From Colius striatus (taxonomy: Eukaryota; Chordata; Aves; Coliiformes; Coliidae), in NCBI RefSeq assembly GCF_028858725.1, contig NC_084763.1:49670152-49734151 (forward strand): DNA of 64,000 nt, given 5' to 3'. Positions 15,090 through 30,084 of this stretch are shown here, one piece after another. A model generated the notes under the pieces. It was not told the DNA's origin. It saw nothing but the letters and a program-made list of their open reading frames with translations, and made no database searches. Position numbers and translations under genes: made by a program. Position 1 is the stretch's first letter, and every line of letters starts with the position of its first letter.

Positions 15090-18000
15090 AAATATAAGGA
15101 GCATGTAATGTCCCTGACTGGCAAGCCACAGTCAATGGCCACATGGAGAGCTGAGCTGGGAGCTCGTCTTCTGCCTGCTGGCATGTTTTAAGTTTCAGCA
15201 TTGTTATGACTCCTCAGAAAAACAAAGCCATTTCTGTCAGAGGCAGAGGAGGAGACTGGAGCACACTGCCTGATCAGCCAGGCATACACACACAGAGGAA
15301 CACCAACAGAGCAGTCAGAGACCAAGGAAAACCCAGGCGCAGCTCCTCACTCTTCTTCTACCATGTACCGAATGCATGTCTTCAGACTTCTTCTGTGATG
15401 AGAAACTCTGTACATAAATCCAGCCTGGAGCTGAAACACCTTCAGTTTCTTCAGAAATATTCACTGAACACAACATATTCCCATGAAAACAAAATGGTTT
15501 CAACAACAACAACAAAAAAGATTCAACAAAAAATATCCTGTAGCTAACAGACCTTTCCATTCACCTATAAAATCCATCAGGGAAAAAGTTGCTATTTGAC
15601 ATTTAAGCAGGAACTCTTCTCCTGGGATGCACCGTGGTGCAGTTACAAGGGCGTAGTCAGACGTTTGCTAAGTAGGCTGTAGCTATAATTTTTAATTTCC
15701 TAGAGGCAACATTCCCCTTCACTTCCCCCAAACCCAAGTCTCCTCTATGGCAGTGCCATGGGCTGTTGCCATGCCACCAGTGAGCCACTGGTCTTTTTTG
15801 AGAACAAATGTGTAATTATTATGAAAAATAAACTAGTGACACCATTTATCCACATGCCAGACACTGAGGGTACAGCTTCCCATTGCTGCTTTTGAATGGC
15901 ATTCATCTGACCTGGCCTGACCACGCGCTTCACAACAGCACAGTTTCTCCTTAGCCAGAGCTGGAGCTCGGATGAATTGCACTTTATTCACTGTAAAGCC
16001 CTAAGACTTCAACTCTCTGCACAGAACTTTATGAATATTTTCTCTGAGTTTACCAAAGGTTTCCTTTTTCCCAAGCCCTGAAGAAGCTGGTGGGGAATGG
16101 GGAGACGAGGGAATCACTGTGGCTGCAGCCTCCAGCACTCTGTAAGAATGATTTCTCATACTCCGTGACCCTGACTAAAAACCTGACCCTGCTCCCTCAA
16201 GACCAATGGATTTTGGACCTGCATCTCACAATGGTAGCTGTGGAAGAAAAAAAATGTTGACCAACAGAAACAAGCAAAGCAGAGAGAAGTGTCCTAACTC
16301 AGAAAAACATCATCTATAGGAGATCTCATGACTAGTCTACGCAATGGTTTTGACCAGATGGCACTCAGGATGAAGTCTCAGAGGGGCTGAAACCATTTTT
16401 GGAAGGGAGAAAGGATAACAAATCTAATGATGTTCAGTAGCCCTTCTTGTTCTTAGTCAGTCGTGTTGTCAAGTATGCCAAATCCCCACTCCTGGAGGGG
16501 AAGCATAAAATCAGAGGTGGTGATCAGCTCTCTGTCCTACCTTTCTGCTGCCTCCTGTCCTTCCTCTCCCCAGAGTTCAGCATGTTTCTCCTCACAGGCA
16601 CAGGTCTTGCTGGCACTAGAACACCACCTGCCTCTGGGTCCAGTAGCCTCCTTCTCCTTTGTTAGAGGGGCTCCCTATTCACCCCATCTCTTTCTCACCA
16701 ACTTTTACCAGGACTCATGGGAGATGGGGCAGGAGGAAAAGGGAAGAGGTGTCAACTCAAGCTTTGTAATGTTCAGATGCAGTTTCACATCCAGGAAATG
16801 TGAGACTCTCCAGGCACAGGGCTGACAATGTCACAACAGAAGCCACGTATCCTAATACAAGTGTTAAGACAATATGTTTCTATGACCTAACTTTCCTTCA
16901 GTCTTCCCACAAAACCACAAAGAGTAGGAGGAGAAGAGTTAACACATTCTCTTCCAGGTTTCCTTCAACAAATGTGATAAGGTATCACTGACTGAGAGTC
17001 AATTAGATGTGTGATGGATTGGTTAGAAAAAGCCAAGCTCTGTATCTGTCCTGTCTAAGTCCCACAGATCATCTTCTGTGCTAAAACCTGTATGGAGGAG
17101 CATTATTTCCCACAGACATCAGTCAGGATCCTGCTGGGCAAACTGGACTTGAAGCAGCAATAGCAATCCCCAAGTCTGACGCTACACGTCTGCAGGAGAA
17201 ATGATGGGCTGGTTCCTCCTGCCACCAGGGTGGGAAGGAAGAAGAGACGTCTAGCAAAGCCCCGCAGAGAAGAACAATGCGCTGGCCTGGCTGCCCTCCA
17301 TTGCCCACGCTGGAGCAGCACGCCTGCTGTCCTCCCACCAGTCCCACGAGCTGCTCCCCAAGGTCCAGCCTTGTATGCAGTACCAACCCCAGGAGATTTC
17401 TTTAGTCCCTCAGACAGTGGCGGGGACATGGATGTGAATGGGAGGGAGATTCAGACCAGATGTCCGCGGGCCTTTCCAAGCAAGCCCGCATGAATGCGCA
17501 GCACATCCCACAACTGGAGCTGTGTGTGTCAAACCACTGTGGTTACCCAAGGACCAGTGTGATAGCATCACGCGGCGACAGAGCAGGGGAAAGGATTCTT
17601 CCTCACTAATTGAACAGGGGCCTCAACCACTGGAGAACAATGGGCAGCGCTGGGGCAGCAGGGCTGCATTGTAAGGGCCTCTGCGAGGAGTGGCCTCTGC
17701 TGCCAGTCCCATTGTTCAGGGCTACCTCCATCTGCTCTCAGGCCAGAGCTCTTCACCCTTGCCTGGGCTGACCACACACATCTGTATCCCACAGCTCAGT
17801 GGGTCACCTCCACCAAGGGCAGTGAGTCCTCACCAGCAGTGCTGCTGGACTCGGATGCCAATCAGGCTGGAGCACTCCTTCGGGCACAGGATGTGTTCCT
17901 TGTGTTTTCAACATCACCAGTGACTCCAAAGCTCTCACCACAGCCTTATTGTTGCTGTTACTATGAGACCAAGTCCACAATAACTGCATTTTTACAGTGC

Positions 18001-21000
18001 TGGTTAGAAGGGATATACTTTGCCAGAAAGAGATTTTGGGCTTTTTTTAAAAAGAAAACCCAACAACACTCTTTGCATGTGTTAGATTTTGTTCAATGGA
18101 ATTATAGGGAGGTCCTCAGCTGTTGGAATCAGAGTAATGTTACTGAAGTCAACAGAATGCATGCTCATTTATGCAGCTGAACTCTGGACCAGAGTTTTAG
18201 CAACGGGGGGCTGATTAATGTACCATTGGACCAATCCCAGCCTGGGAACCAAGAGACCAATTTCTTACTAACAACAACAAAAAAGGGAGCAGCAAAAAGT
18301 AAACCAGGGAACATGGAGAGAGACAAAGGAGGAGTAAGGAGAAAGAGGAGAGCCTGCAACCACTTTGCAAAAACAACCCATGAATGATGCCAAAGAAAGT
18401 CTCCTGACATGCAGCTCTGTCACTGAGCCCCTTTGCTTCTTCAGTAAATCCTTGTCCTGGCTGGTGAGGACAGGATCACTGGGGCTATCTGGGCTGGTTT
18501 AAGGTGAGACAGAGGATGAAGAGCAGTTGCTCATCTGTGCTGGCTCAGGACAATGAAGGGCTTTATACACCATTCAGTTACATAAAGCCAGAATCCTGGA
18601 GCCTTTTCTAAAGGCTAAACTTTTCTAAACTTGCATTTAGCCCCTCTATCACACAGTTTCATGAAAGCCCAGCACTGTGATGAGAGATTCTTCAGACAAA
18701 ATAAGGCATTTAGAAAAATGGAAAATGAAAATTCAATAGAACAGGAAACATAGCAAAGGTTTGGAAAAGTTCCATCTGCTTCATGGCCTTTTCTAAACTT
18801 TCATGCAGCCCTGTTAGCCAGATTCGGAAGCCTAAAAATGCTGGTAAACTGCCAGGAATATCACAAAGAAAACTGCTCTTTCCCAGCCAGTTTCCAGGTA
18901 GTAAAATCACATTTCTAATTTTAGTTAGAAATTTATCTAAATGTATTGCAAGCTATGCCTAATTTTGCTTCCCCTTTGAACAATATCGTTTCTTTCCTTG
19001 CAGTAGCACTTGCATGTACCCAGGACTATGCAGATATGGTAATTTCAGATGAGCTTTGGAATTAATTCAAAACTGATGTGAAATACCAGAAAGGTAGATG
19101 AATGAAGACTAAAATAATTAAAGAGATAATGCTCTTTGCAAGGAAGCAGCTCCACATTGCATCCAAAGGAACTCTGAGGTTTCTCCATCCCTGATAGTTA
19201 TGCAATCTGACTTGAAGAAACAAACAGAGACTTGGAAGGAGATGGTTTAAATGAAGCAGCCTTCCATTAGCAGTCGTTAGTTCTTCCTGTTCATGATTTG
19301 CATTCTCATTACTCAGAGGAAGAGATGAATTTTCCTGCTGGAGAAACCAAAAGCCCAGGCAGTGCCAAATACTGTCACAGCAGGCTCTGGAGCAGGTGCC
19401 CCCTGCCCCGGCTGAAGGCTGAGGAAAGATAACCAGGGGGAAGCAGCAGGAGACCTCACTGCCAGCTGATGGCAAGTCACTTCCTTCACCTCTCAGACAT
19501 AACTGCTCATAGTCCTTATTCATTTCCACCCTTATTGTCTGGACCTGAACATTTCCATCCTGGATGGTCTGAGTATTCCCTGGAAAACCTAATCCCCCTG
19601 TGTACTCTGCTAGCTCAGCACCTCAGCAGCTCCTTAGAGCAGTTTGCTCCATAAGGCCAAGTATCATTTTGGTACTGAAGTAATTCCCTTGTTTGTTTTA
19701 TGGCTGCTGCCCTTTAGTTAATTGAGTGTCATTGGTCTGATGCAAAGCACCAAAATGGGAGTGAACTAAGGAGGGTTCTCGGATTGTCTTCTCTACAAAT
19801 TCAGACTATTCATCTTTTTCTCTTGTCCTCATTCTTTTGCTTCATTTACAAGCAGAAAAAGTGAAATCTCACCTGTTCTTGTTTCATCCTCTACTCATGT
19901 TTAGAAACTGCTCTCATCATAATGCTTTGTGAAGTGACCATTCTCATTTTCTCCTCTTTCCCTCCCCCACTATAATTGCTTTCCCACAGGTACATTATAC
20001 ATTCAGGGAATTAAATTACCTTTTTCCTGACTGCCTCTTACAGCAGTTGTAAACCTAAGTTGTAAAGGGGCACCCTGCAAACACTGAGCTTCAGCTGACG
20101 TCAGAGGTGTCATGGACCAAGATCACCAATGCAGGCAGCTCACGATGAGGTGAGCACGGGGCCAGAGCAGGACAGGCCTGTGCACACCAACTTGCCAGCT
20201 GGGGATAGTTGGCTGAGATGAACTGGCACTATACATTAAAAAATGCTGTAATGGGAACATTTCATCCCAGATTCCTGTTTCCTATTGGTTTACTTCAATT
20301 TTTTGCTGACGTTATCTCTCTTTTACCTAGCAAATCAACTAATGGATGGATCTTTCCTGTGTGTAGCCCCATCAGCTCACTGCACAGCATACATCCCAGA
20401 TACGTTTATCCAACTTTTCCTTCCAGTCCCATTTGTACTGATACTTTCCTTCTTGGAGTAACAATTATTAAACCACTTGGTGCCTTTCATGGTTAATTAT
20501 TTCCTTTCTTTAGCATAGCCTGCCTTCAAACTGTAGGCTGGGTCTTGAACACACCTCAGCATCCCCCTTTTCATTTCCTGTGATTAATACCGTTGAAAAG
20601 TCCTTTTTATTGAATTATGGAACTCTGTTGTGTGCATTTCTTCTGCAAAGTTTCATCATCTAGCAATTTTTAATGACCACTGTAAGAACATTTGCTGTCT
20701 TTTTGACCCACCTTTTGTGTATTTGATGAAGATAAAATCGATGAGCGTTTTATTATGCCTCTCACATAGTTGTTAGCAGGTTGGTGAGCTGAGTTTCCTG
20801 TCATATGAGGATAATCACATTAAAGAAATAACTGTTATAAAATGTGAAAAATTTGAATGTGTTCTTTGGCCTATATTTCATTATTTCATTAATTTTACAT
20901 ATTAAGTACCTTTAAAAACTAACCTGTATTTACTACCCACCCTCCTTCCCCCTCAAAAAAGATTACTCTTTCAAACATTCTTATAATATACAGTTTTTCT

Positions 21001-21626
21001 CTACTTAGCTCCAAATATCACAAAGAAAGAACTGAATCCTGTCAGTTATCTCTGTGTGATACGGGGCAAACAGCACATTCCTTAATTTAATAGAATGGTA
21101 TTGATAAGTACTGAGATGGTGTACCTATTTTACAAAGTTGTGCCTAAGGCTTAGTTCCATTTTAGTCAAAGTGTGTTACTCCTTAAAACAACAGAGCCTG
21201 TTTACATTTTCAAGCCATAGGGAAGAAATTTCAGTAGTGCAGAGCACTTTTTTACAACCAGTCTTTAGTCCCAGAGACACACACAGCACACTTGAACTAA
21301 TGCAGAAACTTGTGTAGATGTGACCCAAGTGATTGCTACCACACAAATTTTGACCACAGCATTGTTCTACGTCATAGGAATAAAAGGTCAATCTCTTACA
21401 CACTGTATAGTCCACAACAGGAAAAGAAGATACAATTGTCATCCCATTATAGTGCAAAAGGAACACAGAAAATGAAAAATTGGGATGAGTTTTGCAGCAT
21501 TTGGAAATAACTCTGCATTTTGCTGTAAGTTAGCAAGGATGATGTGCCTAAGTTACCTTGTCACTCTTGAGCTTGTTACCTCTTCAGCTACTGTGTGCTA
21601 ACATCAGGCTTTTTTAGAGGTAATAA

Positions 21627-21643
21627 GGGGGGGTGGGGGGAAG
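21627..21643. repeat. G-rich tract
   Basis: Runs of seven and six G separated by a single T in otherwise AT-rich DNA. Confidence 0.85.
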
Positions 21644-24383
21644 GATGTCCATATAATCTAAAGCCTCTTCAGCAAGACTTCAAGAGACACTATTCCTCAT
21701 TATTCTAACAAAGAGGAACTTAATGGCACGCTACATCCTTCCACGGGGACAATCCCATGCCAAGGGCAAAGCCTCAGGCTGCAGAACATCACACCCACCT
21801 CTATTTCTCTGAGCAGCAACCACTTGTACCTGTCCTTTTCAGAAAGGGGCTGCCTGACAAATGCACCATTGCATTTCTTCAGCTTCTTCATATCAGAATT
21901 TCCAAATGCAAATTTCAGGTAAAGATTCTCCCTGTAGCCACTTCATCTGGCTCTAGGCATTCACTTAGAAGGTGTTTAGCACCTTTGGGTCACAGAATCC
22001 TTTTGACAATGGATTATTTCCAGTTTTATTTCACAGACCTTCCCATCAAAAGACAAAGAGACGGGTCAACACAGCAGCAGAAAACTCAGCTTTCTTTTCT
22101 GTGAGCACTCAGTTCAAAGAGGTGCCACTGGAGAGGTCATTGTAAAGAAAGGATAAATCTGGCAGTCAGTGCTTGCAGTCTTTCTCCACAGGCAAGGGGA
22201 TGTCTGCCCTTCAAAGGAGGGAGTTGCTTGTAAAGAATCCTGCTAATGACACCTAGGATAATCAGTGCAAACAGGTCTTTCTACTTCTGGGCTCCATGCC
22301 ATCAGCTCATTCAGAGGTTGGATAGCTGAAGGCAAGGACTCCAGGGTTTTGCTGCTTTGAAAGGTTCAGGTGGGAATATACCTCAGGGATGGGAGGGTTT
22401 ATGCTTAGGGAGAGTGATCCAGCCTCTCTCATTTGAAAAGCCTGAATTTAGCAAACCTGGACTCTTTGTGTTACTTTATGTTAAGTAAACACTGGCTTCA
22501 ACTCTAAATTTCTTAGGAAGCTTCCCATCAGACCCTTCTCAATGACAGTTTGCCTGTGTGATAATGAGGTGAAAACTGGACAGTGGTCCACTTCTGCTTG
22601 TAAATGCCCAGTGCAATGGAGTCCTGACCTGCTGGATTAGTGTTTCCATATTATACATTCCTAAAATCAGCCTCCCTTGTCCATGTGCAATGCTTTAGGT
22701 GCTGCACAGATCAGTCACCCTGCCCACTCCCTGGAGTGTGTCTCCAGGGAGAGTATTGCCTATTGATATTCAGAGCCACAGGCTGCTCTTTCCTGTGCCA
22801 TCACTGCCCCTCATCAGGCACCATTCCCTGCTAAATGGCATGGCTGTGCTGCAGAGTTCAAGTGCTGCTGGTGGCCTCACATTGAAGAACTGTATTTGGG
22901 CACCCAAAGAAAAGTTTAGAAGACTGACAGTGGATGCTGGTAGTGAGGCTCTTGAGTGGTTGATTTCAGGCTCTTCAGGCTGAAGAACATTGTTTTTCAG
23001 AGTCAGTAAAGGATTTTGCAGCAAACGAGGTGTAGATCAAATCCCCAATAAAGGAATATAAAGCATCCAAGATACAGTGATAACAAAATACAAAAGAATA
23101 TCCTTGTTAAGATCAGGGGGTTAGGCCTGGATGCCAAAATACTTTGGGGAAAAGAAAAGCCATATAGCTGGCCTTTGGACCTTCTGGAAGTATTTTACTG
23201 GTGAGAGCAACTTTAGAGTCCAGACTACATCAAAAAATCTTGGCCCTTCAAGTAAGCTAATTGACTTAGTATTTTGGCAATGTGTTTATTCCCCCCTTCC
23301 CTTCTTTTACTACCTTTCCTATTTCAATGTTGTAAAACTCAACTAACTTCTAAAAAACAAATTCACTTTTTTTCCCCCAGTTTTTGTTAGACCTTCTCCA
23401 CCTAGTTAATGACTAGCTGGAACAGCAGCAAGGCCAGGAATGCTTCATGCTCTGGGCAGTCACTAATTGGGTTGTTAGCAGACTAGAGAGACAGGAGGAG
23501 ATGGGGAAAAGCACTGCCATTATGAGCCAGGGAGTGTAAAGAAAAAGAAAGTGAAATAAATATAGAATTGTTATGTTAGGGAAATTATGGTTCTTAACGC
23601 CTTATTTTTCTAAAAAAATCACTCCCCTGGGACATCTTGCAAGCACTAAAAACAAAACAGACCAGAAATGTAACTGACACTTTTTTTTAGAGCAAATTGA
23701 GGGGGGGAAAAATAAAGATACACTTTCTTTTTATAAAACAAATCGTCAGCCCTAAACCTCCTGCCACCTGGTGATGGCTGAGGCTGAGACCACGGAGAAC
23801 CACTTACAGCTCCTAGGCCCAGTCTGGGCTTACTGGGAATTCTGGCCAACACAGTCCTTGCAGACACAGGGCCATCATCAGGTTGCAGTTCTTGCAGGCT
23901 GAGTGACATGATGTAAAGTCCAGCCTGTTCTTTTTGTGCTCCTAAAACCCAGCAGCTTCCTGCAGATGAAGGAGCCCTGCTCCTACATGCCAGGCATGGC
24001 TGAAGCAGCATCTGAGCATGCAGTTGCAGGAGAAGAGTTTTAAGCTCTTTGGAAAATGATCCACAAGAGCCATCAGAGCAGCAAGAGCCAGCAGCGCAGG
24101 GGATGGGTGAGATGAGTGCAGACCTGTTGCATTTGCAAGCTGCCCCCACAGTCATTGTGAGAGTACATCAGCAGCAAGCAGGTGCCATGGGCTCTCCAAT
24201 AGCACTGCTGGGGAGGTGCTGGACAGAACACATGTCAAACTGCAGGAGTAAGACAGAGTGACAGATAGGTTCGTACCACAATAAGCACACAGCACCGTGG
24301 CACTGCAAGGCCAGCCAATAGAGCCACCAACTCCCTTTCCTGCTGCACCCCCCAGCCAGGGTCCTTCACCTAGAGGGAGCCAG

Positions 24384-24830
24384 CCCTCTCCTACAAGAAA
24401 GACATTGTGGTGCTTGGAGCATGTCCAGAAATGGGCAAAGAAACTGGTGAAGGGTCTGGAGTCTGAGGAGAAGTGCCTGAGGGAACTGAGGTTGTTTACC
24501 CTGGAGAAAAGTAGACTGAGGGAAGACCTTATCTCTACAGCTACCTGAAAGGAGGTTGTAAGGAGGTGTTGGTCAGTCCCTTCTCACAAATAAGAAGTGA
24601 TAGGACAAGAGGAAATGGGCTGAAGTTGCTGAAGCTGCTCCAGGGGAGGTTTAGAATGAAAATTAGGAAGAACTTTTTCATCCAGGGAGGCAATGGAGTC
24701 ACCATCCCTGGAGATATTTAAAAGACTTGTAGATGAGATGTTGAGGGACATGGTTTAGTGGTGGGCTTGGCAGTGTGAGGTTAATGGTTGGACTCAATGA
24801 TCTTAAAGGTCTTTTCCAACATGCTAGGAT
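24384..24830 (+). mobile_element. CR1 LINE 3' fragment
   Basis: Recognised from characteristic CR1 text on the plus strand: gagcatgtccagaaatgggc, ggtgaagggtctggagtctg, gataggacaagaggaaatgg, and the terminal ggttggactcaatgatctta. It is 5'-truncated, as most CR1 copies are. It has small deletions, including loss of the segment that normally reads aggctgcccag, and its terminal octamer repeat is gone. Non-functional remnant. Confidence 0.93.
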
Positions 24831-27800
24831 CACCCAGCAGCAGAAGGGCAGTGGGGATGGAGACTGTTCCCTTCCCATGCACTCACCCCAGCCTTCCCAG
24901 AGGGGCTGCACCACAGGCTTTGTGCACGGGTGTCTACAGGGGTCTGTGTGTATGGGCACTCCTGTTTGTTGTCAGCCCTCCCCGGCCCCTCTACGAGGTG
25001 TGAATTTCACCTCAGGTGAATTATTTCTCCGGGGATTACATAACAAAGTGATTGTGAAAATACCAGCGTCTGCTGGTTATAGAAACTTAACAGAGCCCCT
25101 GGAGTCTTTAAATTAAAACATTGCACTCAAGTGCTTTTTGCCATGTATCTCCTCCTACACACGGCTCACTCCAGTCTGAAAAAGAAAAAGGCAGGACAGC
25201 TTCCTACAGGCTTTCAAAGAGAAGATCCTACCCTAATTAACTATAATCTTGTTCAGACGGCATTTTCCTTCAAGATTCAAAGACTAGCAGGGGGCTGGGG
25301 CTAGGCAGAAAAGGAGATTATTAAAACTTTAATAACATGAGCCTTTGAACCTTCCCAAATTCTTTACAATTTTCTCACATCTCTAACCCAGATGTCTGCA
25401 TTTAAAAACTGTGCCAGCAAACATGAACTTTTTGTTTATGCTTTTATATCTTTCAATGAAGAATCTCTTTTTAAAAGGATAGGAAACATCACGCTTGCAG
25501 CTCACAAAGCAGGATGACAAGGCTGAAGATTAAAAAACAAAAAGGGAAAAAAACACATTACATAGAGGGTTTTGCCAGTGCTGTTTCCAGAAGGTGAAGC
25601 TATTCTGTGAGGCAGGGGCAATGCCTCCACAGAGCTCCAGGCAGGGTTGGAACTGGGTAAGAAACGGGTTTCCTCTTCAGTAAACAATTGTAAGCATTCA
25701 AAAACACTCTCATGCTGCAACAGAGTATAGCTGAGACCTTGGGAAATCTGTTTGAAAGAGAAACCAAAAACAAAAAACAAACCAAACCTCTCTACATGCC
25801 TGTAAAAATAGTACTTGTAGAAGTCAACGCAGCATAACAAGGGCTCCTGAGAACGAGACGATTCACCTGAGTCACGGTAAACCCTGAGATGTGATATGGG
25901 CAATTTTCCTTCTCCATGATATTTTTATTGCTTATCAAGAGAGGAACAGCCTCAACAGCAAAGCTGTAGGGAGGCAGTTGACCCAAAGGACCAGGGCCGC
26001 AGCCCCATCCCACCAGGGAGCAATCAAACCCACCCAGTCAGCAGCACTTCTGCAGGACACATTGTCTGGGATGGATCTGAGACATTTCCCTAAGTAAAAT
26101 TTAGTATACATTGGCACACTGCCATCCAAAATCTTCTGATATAAGGAATAAAAAAAATACCTTCTGTCCAAATGCTCCCCATTGTCTCTAATTACAATTC
26201 AAGGGAAGGACCAGACTCCCACTCCAGTTGTAAGGTTCCAAACCCAACCTAGTGTTGCAAAATCTTGCCAAACCTTATAAGACAAGAATAAAAATGACAG
26301 CTATCCTGGCAGGCACTGCATTCCCAGTTTTTCCAGAAGGCTGGGAGGGAAAAACCCTTTCCTTTCTACAAGGATGGCCCTGGGATCCAATAGCCAACAA
26401 ATCCAAGTCATCATAATTGCTCCAGCTTTTGAGAACGAGTGGTTGTTCAGGCACATGTATTTGTTATGACTTGCTTCCCAATTCCACAGTAAGAGCGAGA
26501 GAATGAGCTATTCACCAGGTAAAATCTCAAGGCAGTCTCGATGCCATTAGAGCCCTGCTGATGGTACTACCCGCTGGTCTGGCTCCAGGTGGCCAGGCTC
26601 TTTAGGGCTTTGCCAAGAGCAGAATCACCACCTTCAAACCTGGAAAGTACCTTTTCTTTGGGTGAGGGATGAAAAGTAGGAGTGAGGACCCTGAAACAGA
26701 CTCTGAAGACACATTAGGCTGTAAATCCTTGCTGCTTCCCCAGGCTCACAGTGGGATGAGCACAGACAGGCACTCTCCAGACCCCACCGCTCATTATACT
26801 GCTTCTTGTCAGAAACTTTTATTGCTTCACCTTTCACTTCTGTTTCTTCTTGTTTGAGGGACAATGTTTTTAAAACCCTAAAGGCCCCTAAGAAAAGGAC
26901 TCTGGAAGAGCACATGCACTGTGGCCACAGCTTCACATCATTCTTGGCCCTGGGAGAGCTGGAAATGGCAGAACTCACCAATGTTCTCAATCAAAAAAGA
27001 AACTTTGCATAGGCTTTGAAAAAAACATGCCCACATCCAGATAAACTATGTGTTTGTATGTGTCTTGTACTATTGAATCACACATGTACCAGCACCGAGC
27101 ACTGCAGCAGGGTTAGAAAAAAAAGTGGTGTGACTCACATCTCTACGTTTGGACCGCTCCGAGTTCAAATCCCAACACGCAACGCAGTAACTCATGTCTG
27201 CCAGCTCTGATGTGTAAATACATTTACTGAAACAGTGCCATTGCTTTCACACATCTACACTCAGGATCCCCAAATCCTGCAGCTCGTGTCCTGTATTCGC
27301 TGTGCTGTCCCCAAATTCCCCTCCTCGAGGGAGGGATAATAGCAAATCTGTCCTTACGACAGATCTAGGAGGATAAAGAAGTTCAAGATCAAGATGAAGT
27401 GTTCGGTTGCCACAGTGATAGCACTGTATACATCTCCAAGAGATCATTCATTCTTTCTTTCGTGTGCAGGATGAAATATGTTGAGAACCACAGAACCACC
27501 CAGGAGGTCACAGCTGATGAAACGCAGCTTTATTTACCCACTCACCATGGGGCTGCCCACGGTGCAGAGCCAGGGAGCTGCTGCTCACTCGTCACGGCGG
27601 TGGCTACCGAGCTCTGTGGCAGGGGCAGCGTGAAGCTGGCCAGAATGATGTTTGTGTTGGAGACAGCCTGTCAATCAGATGCAGCCCTTGAGCACAGCAG
27701 GGATGTCGGGGTTTGCTTCTCTCTTTCCTTTACATCTCCTGCAAGACCTCTGAATCAAAAGGAGGGAGAAAATACCTCTGTGCTCCTGACAGGGACACCA

Positions 27801-29847
27801 GCCCCTGCTGTCAGCAATGGAAAATCTGAGCAGAAGGAGGGCAGGAGTAGAGGGTTGCAGCAGCCCCTCACAAAGCTGCTCTGGAGGTAGGTTGCCACTC
27901 CAGCAACCCAGGAGCCTGTGAGCACTCCTCAGCCCACATGGCAGGAAGAATGGAGCCAGGTAACACCCCACAAAGGCGTGCAAGCTAAAGCACCTTTCCA
28001 TGCATCCACCCAGGCAACAGGAGTACTGACAGACCCTAAAGCATGTAGATTTGGGGCTGGGTTTACTGAAAGTAAGCAACTGCCCAGGAAGCATTGCTAG
28101 AAAGATGTCACTTGGCTCTTGTGGCTCTGAGGATGTTACAGCTGTTTAAATGAATTTATGGCTGGTGGAGAAAGAAAGGTTGCTACTGGATATTAAACAA
28201 CCTGGTGCTGAATTCCTTACCTCTTGCTTTCACTTTAAGTGACTCTTCCAGGCAGCCTCCCAGAAAAAGGAAAGCTCATTTCTCAGACAAAATGCATGAC
28301 CTGCTCATGCCATCCTACCCCATTTCATACCGTATCCCCCTCCGTGTGAGACATTAAGGCAGGGACAGGCAATCCAGTCCAAGATTTATTCTGCTCTAAT
28401 CAGCCCAGGCTTTGAGAATCTCCTTGTGGATTTCAGCCTGTGTTCAGTAGCTCATTGACTGCTGTTTTAATACTGAAGCCTTTCCAACCCAGCTGCAGTA
28501 ATTACCCCCATGGAGCATGAGGAATCTCAGTTATAAACTAGCTGGCAATCTTGCAAGAATATGTCTCCTATAGGACTTCAGGATACTTCTTTCTGAAGTT
28601 AACCCTGTTAAATCATTCCTGAGCTGTCTTCAAATAAAAAATGAACCTTCGGAGTAACCCTTGCTTTGCTTTTAAGTACTCTCTTTTCCCTCTAAAAGTC
28701 AGCTGGTCTTTGGAGCCTTTAAATCTCTCAAAGCTACTTCGGTTAAATAATCTCTAATGTCCAACATTCAACAGGAAAGCTTAGGAGAGATATTAAGAGC
28801 TGTTGGGCTCTTAAGTCAAAGCTTAACACAGCTTGTGCAGAGAACATGTCCTGTTATACTCAGCTGGGACCAAGGTACTTTCACTCAGTTTATATCAGAG
28901 AAGCTTTATTGCACAGTGAACATTACATCAAAGCCTTGGCCAGCAGATGCAATCTCAGCTCTTGGCATTCATGTTAGGCCAAAGCTGGCATGGGCACTTG
29001 GGCAGAAGTGGCTCTGAGATGTGGAGCCTTTCTGCTTTAGCTGCATGAGCCCAGTCTGGCTCAGAAGTGACTGTGACCTGTTTGATAAGAATCTGGAAGT
29101 AGCTGTGGAAAGGTGTGATGCCAAGCAACAAAAGCCACGATATTGCTGATCCCCTTGTTGTCACTCAAAGGGGAGAAGCGATGGGTGGGAAACACAAAGC
29201 TCCTGTGGCCCTGGAGGCAACTCGCTCCAGGCAAGCACTGAAACCCCACTGACAAGCAAGAAATGATGCCAGTCAAATCTGTGCTGTTCTCTTTCTGCAG
29301 AAACAGAGCTTTTGGAGGCAAATCCTCCTTAGAAATGTGCACCAAAGGCCAGCCTGCTGGGGAGATGCGTAACACAAAAGGCAACTAGCACAGAACTTGG
29401 TACTAACAAGGACTGGGTTTTAAACCCCTTTCACTTTGAACAGGTAACTCAAACAACGTGTCAACTAATCCCATTGTTGAGTATGGTCCCTGCAAGTATA
29501 AACTTGACCAGGCTGGGAAAGACTCCTAAGAGCTCAGGGCTATCTTCAAGCACGTGGCAGGAGGAAGTGGGAGCTCCAGGGGTGCCCATGGATAGAGAAG
29601 CCAGGCAGCAGAGAGTTTCACTACCACAGACACCCTGGAGAATGGGCTGAAAATAAAACAGCTTTTTCCTAGTCAGGCTGCTTTTAAATCCAGTCATGGG
29701 GAGTCTGGTCACTTATGTTTTCAGATTGTCATACAAATAAATGGAAGCTATTTAATGTTGCTCTTTTCATATTTCTCTAAGTGAAAAAAAACATCTATTT
29801 TTCAGAAGATACCAGTTAATCACCATCACAGCAAATTCACTAATATC
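24831..29847. other. Intergenic DNA between two CR1 copies
   Basis: No gene, RNA or transposon recognised. The longest open frame (plus 27399-27890, 163 codons) has no recognisable domain and is probably chance. Confidence 0.7.
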
Positions 29848-30084
29848 ACTAGTGGCTAGCAACAGGACAAGGGGTAATGGGATGAAGCTGGAACACAAAA
29901 AGTTCAACTTAAACATAAGAAAAAACGATTTCACTGTGAGGGTGAGTGAGCCCTGGCACAGGCTGCCCAGAAGGGACATGGTCCTATGTGACCTGACCTA
30001 GGTGACCCTGCTTCTGCAGGGGGGTTGGACCAGATGATCTCTAAAGGTCCCTTCCAACCCCTACCACTCTATGACTCTATGATC
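29848..30084 (+). mobile_element. CR1 LINE 3' fragment of a second subfamily
   Basis: Contains aacaggacaaggggtaatgg, caggctgcccag, and ggggttggaccagatgatct followed by ggtcccttccaacccctacc. It ends with ACTCTATG repeated twice, the tandem octamer typical of CR1 3' ends. It is 5'-truncated with an internal deletion after the aggctgcccag segment. The subfamily differs from the copy at 24,384. Confidence 0.93.

Larger units (their letters stand above)
1..24383. other. Intergenic DNA, no gene recognised
   Basis: AT-rich sequence far downstream of BAMBI. All open frames are short (mostly 60-120 codons, on both strands, overlapping) and none resembles a protein I know. It holds a few simple repeats, a small tandem duplication and an inverted repeat, listed separately. 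No transposon body, tRNA or rRNA was recognised. Confidence 0.7.

Noticed and set aside
23646..24155. 169-codon minus-strand open frame
   Set aside because: No recognisable domain. Its end runs into homopolymer-rich DNA and another frame covers part of it on the plus strand.
27120..27195. tRNA-like B-box (GAGTTCAAATCC)
   Set aside because: Flanking bases do not form a T-stem or acceptor stem and no A-box sits at the right distance. Neither a tRNA nor a recognisable SINE.
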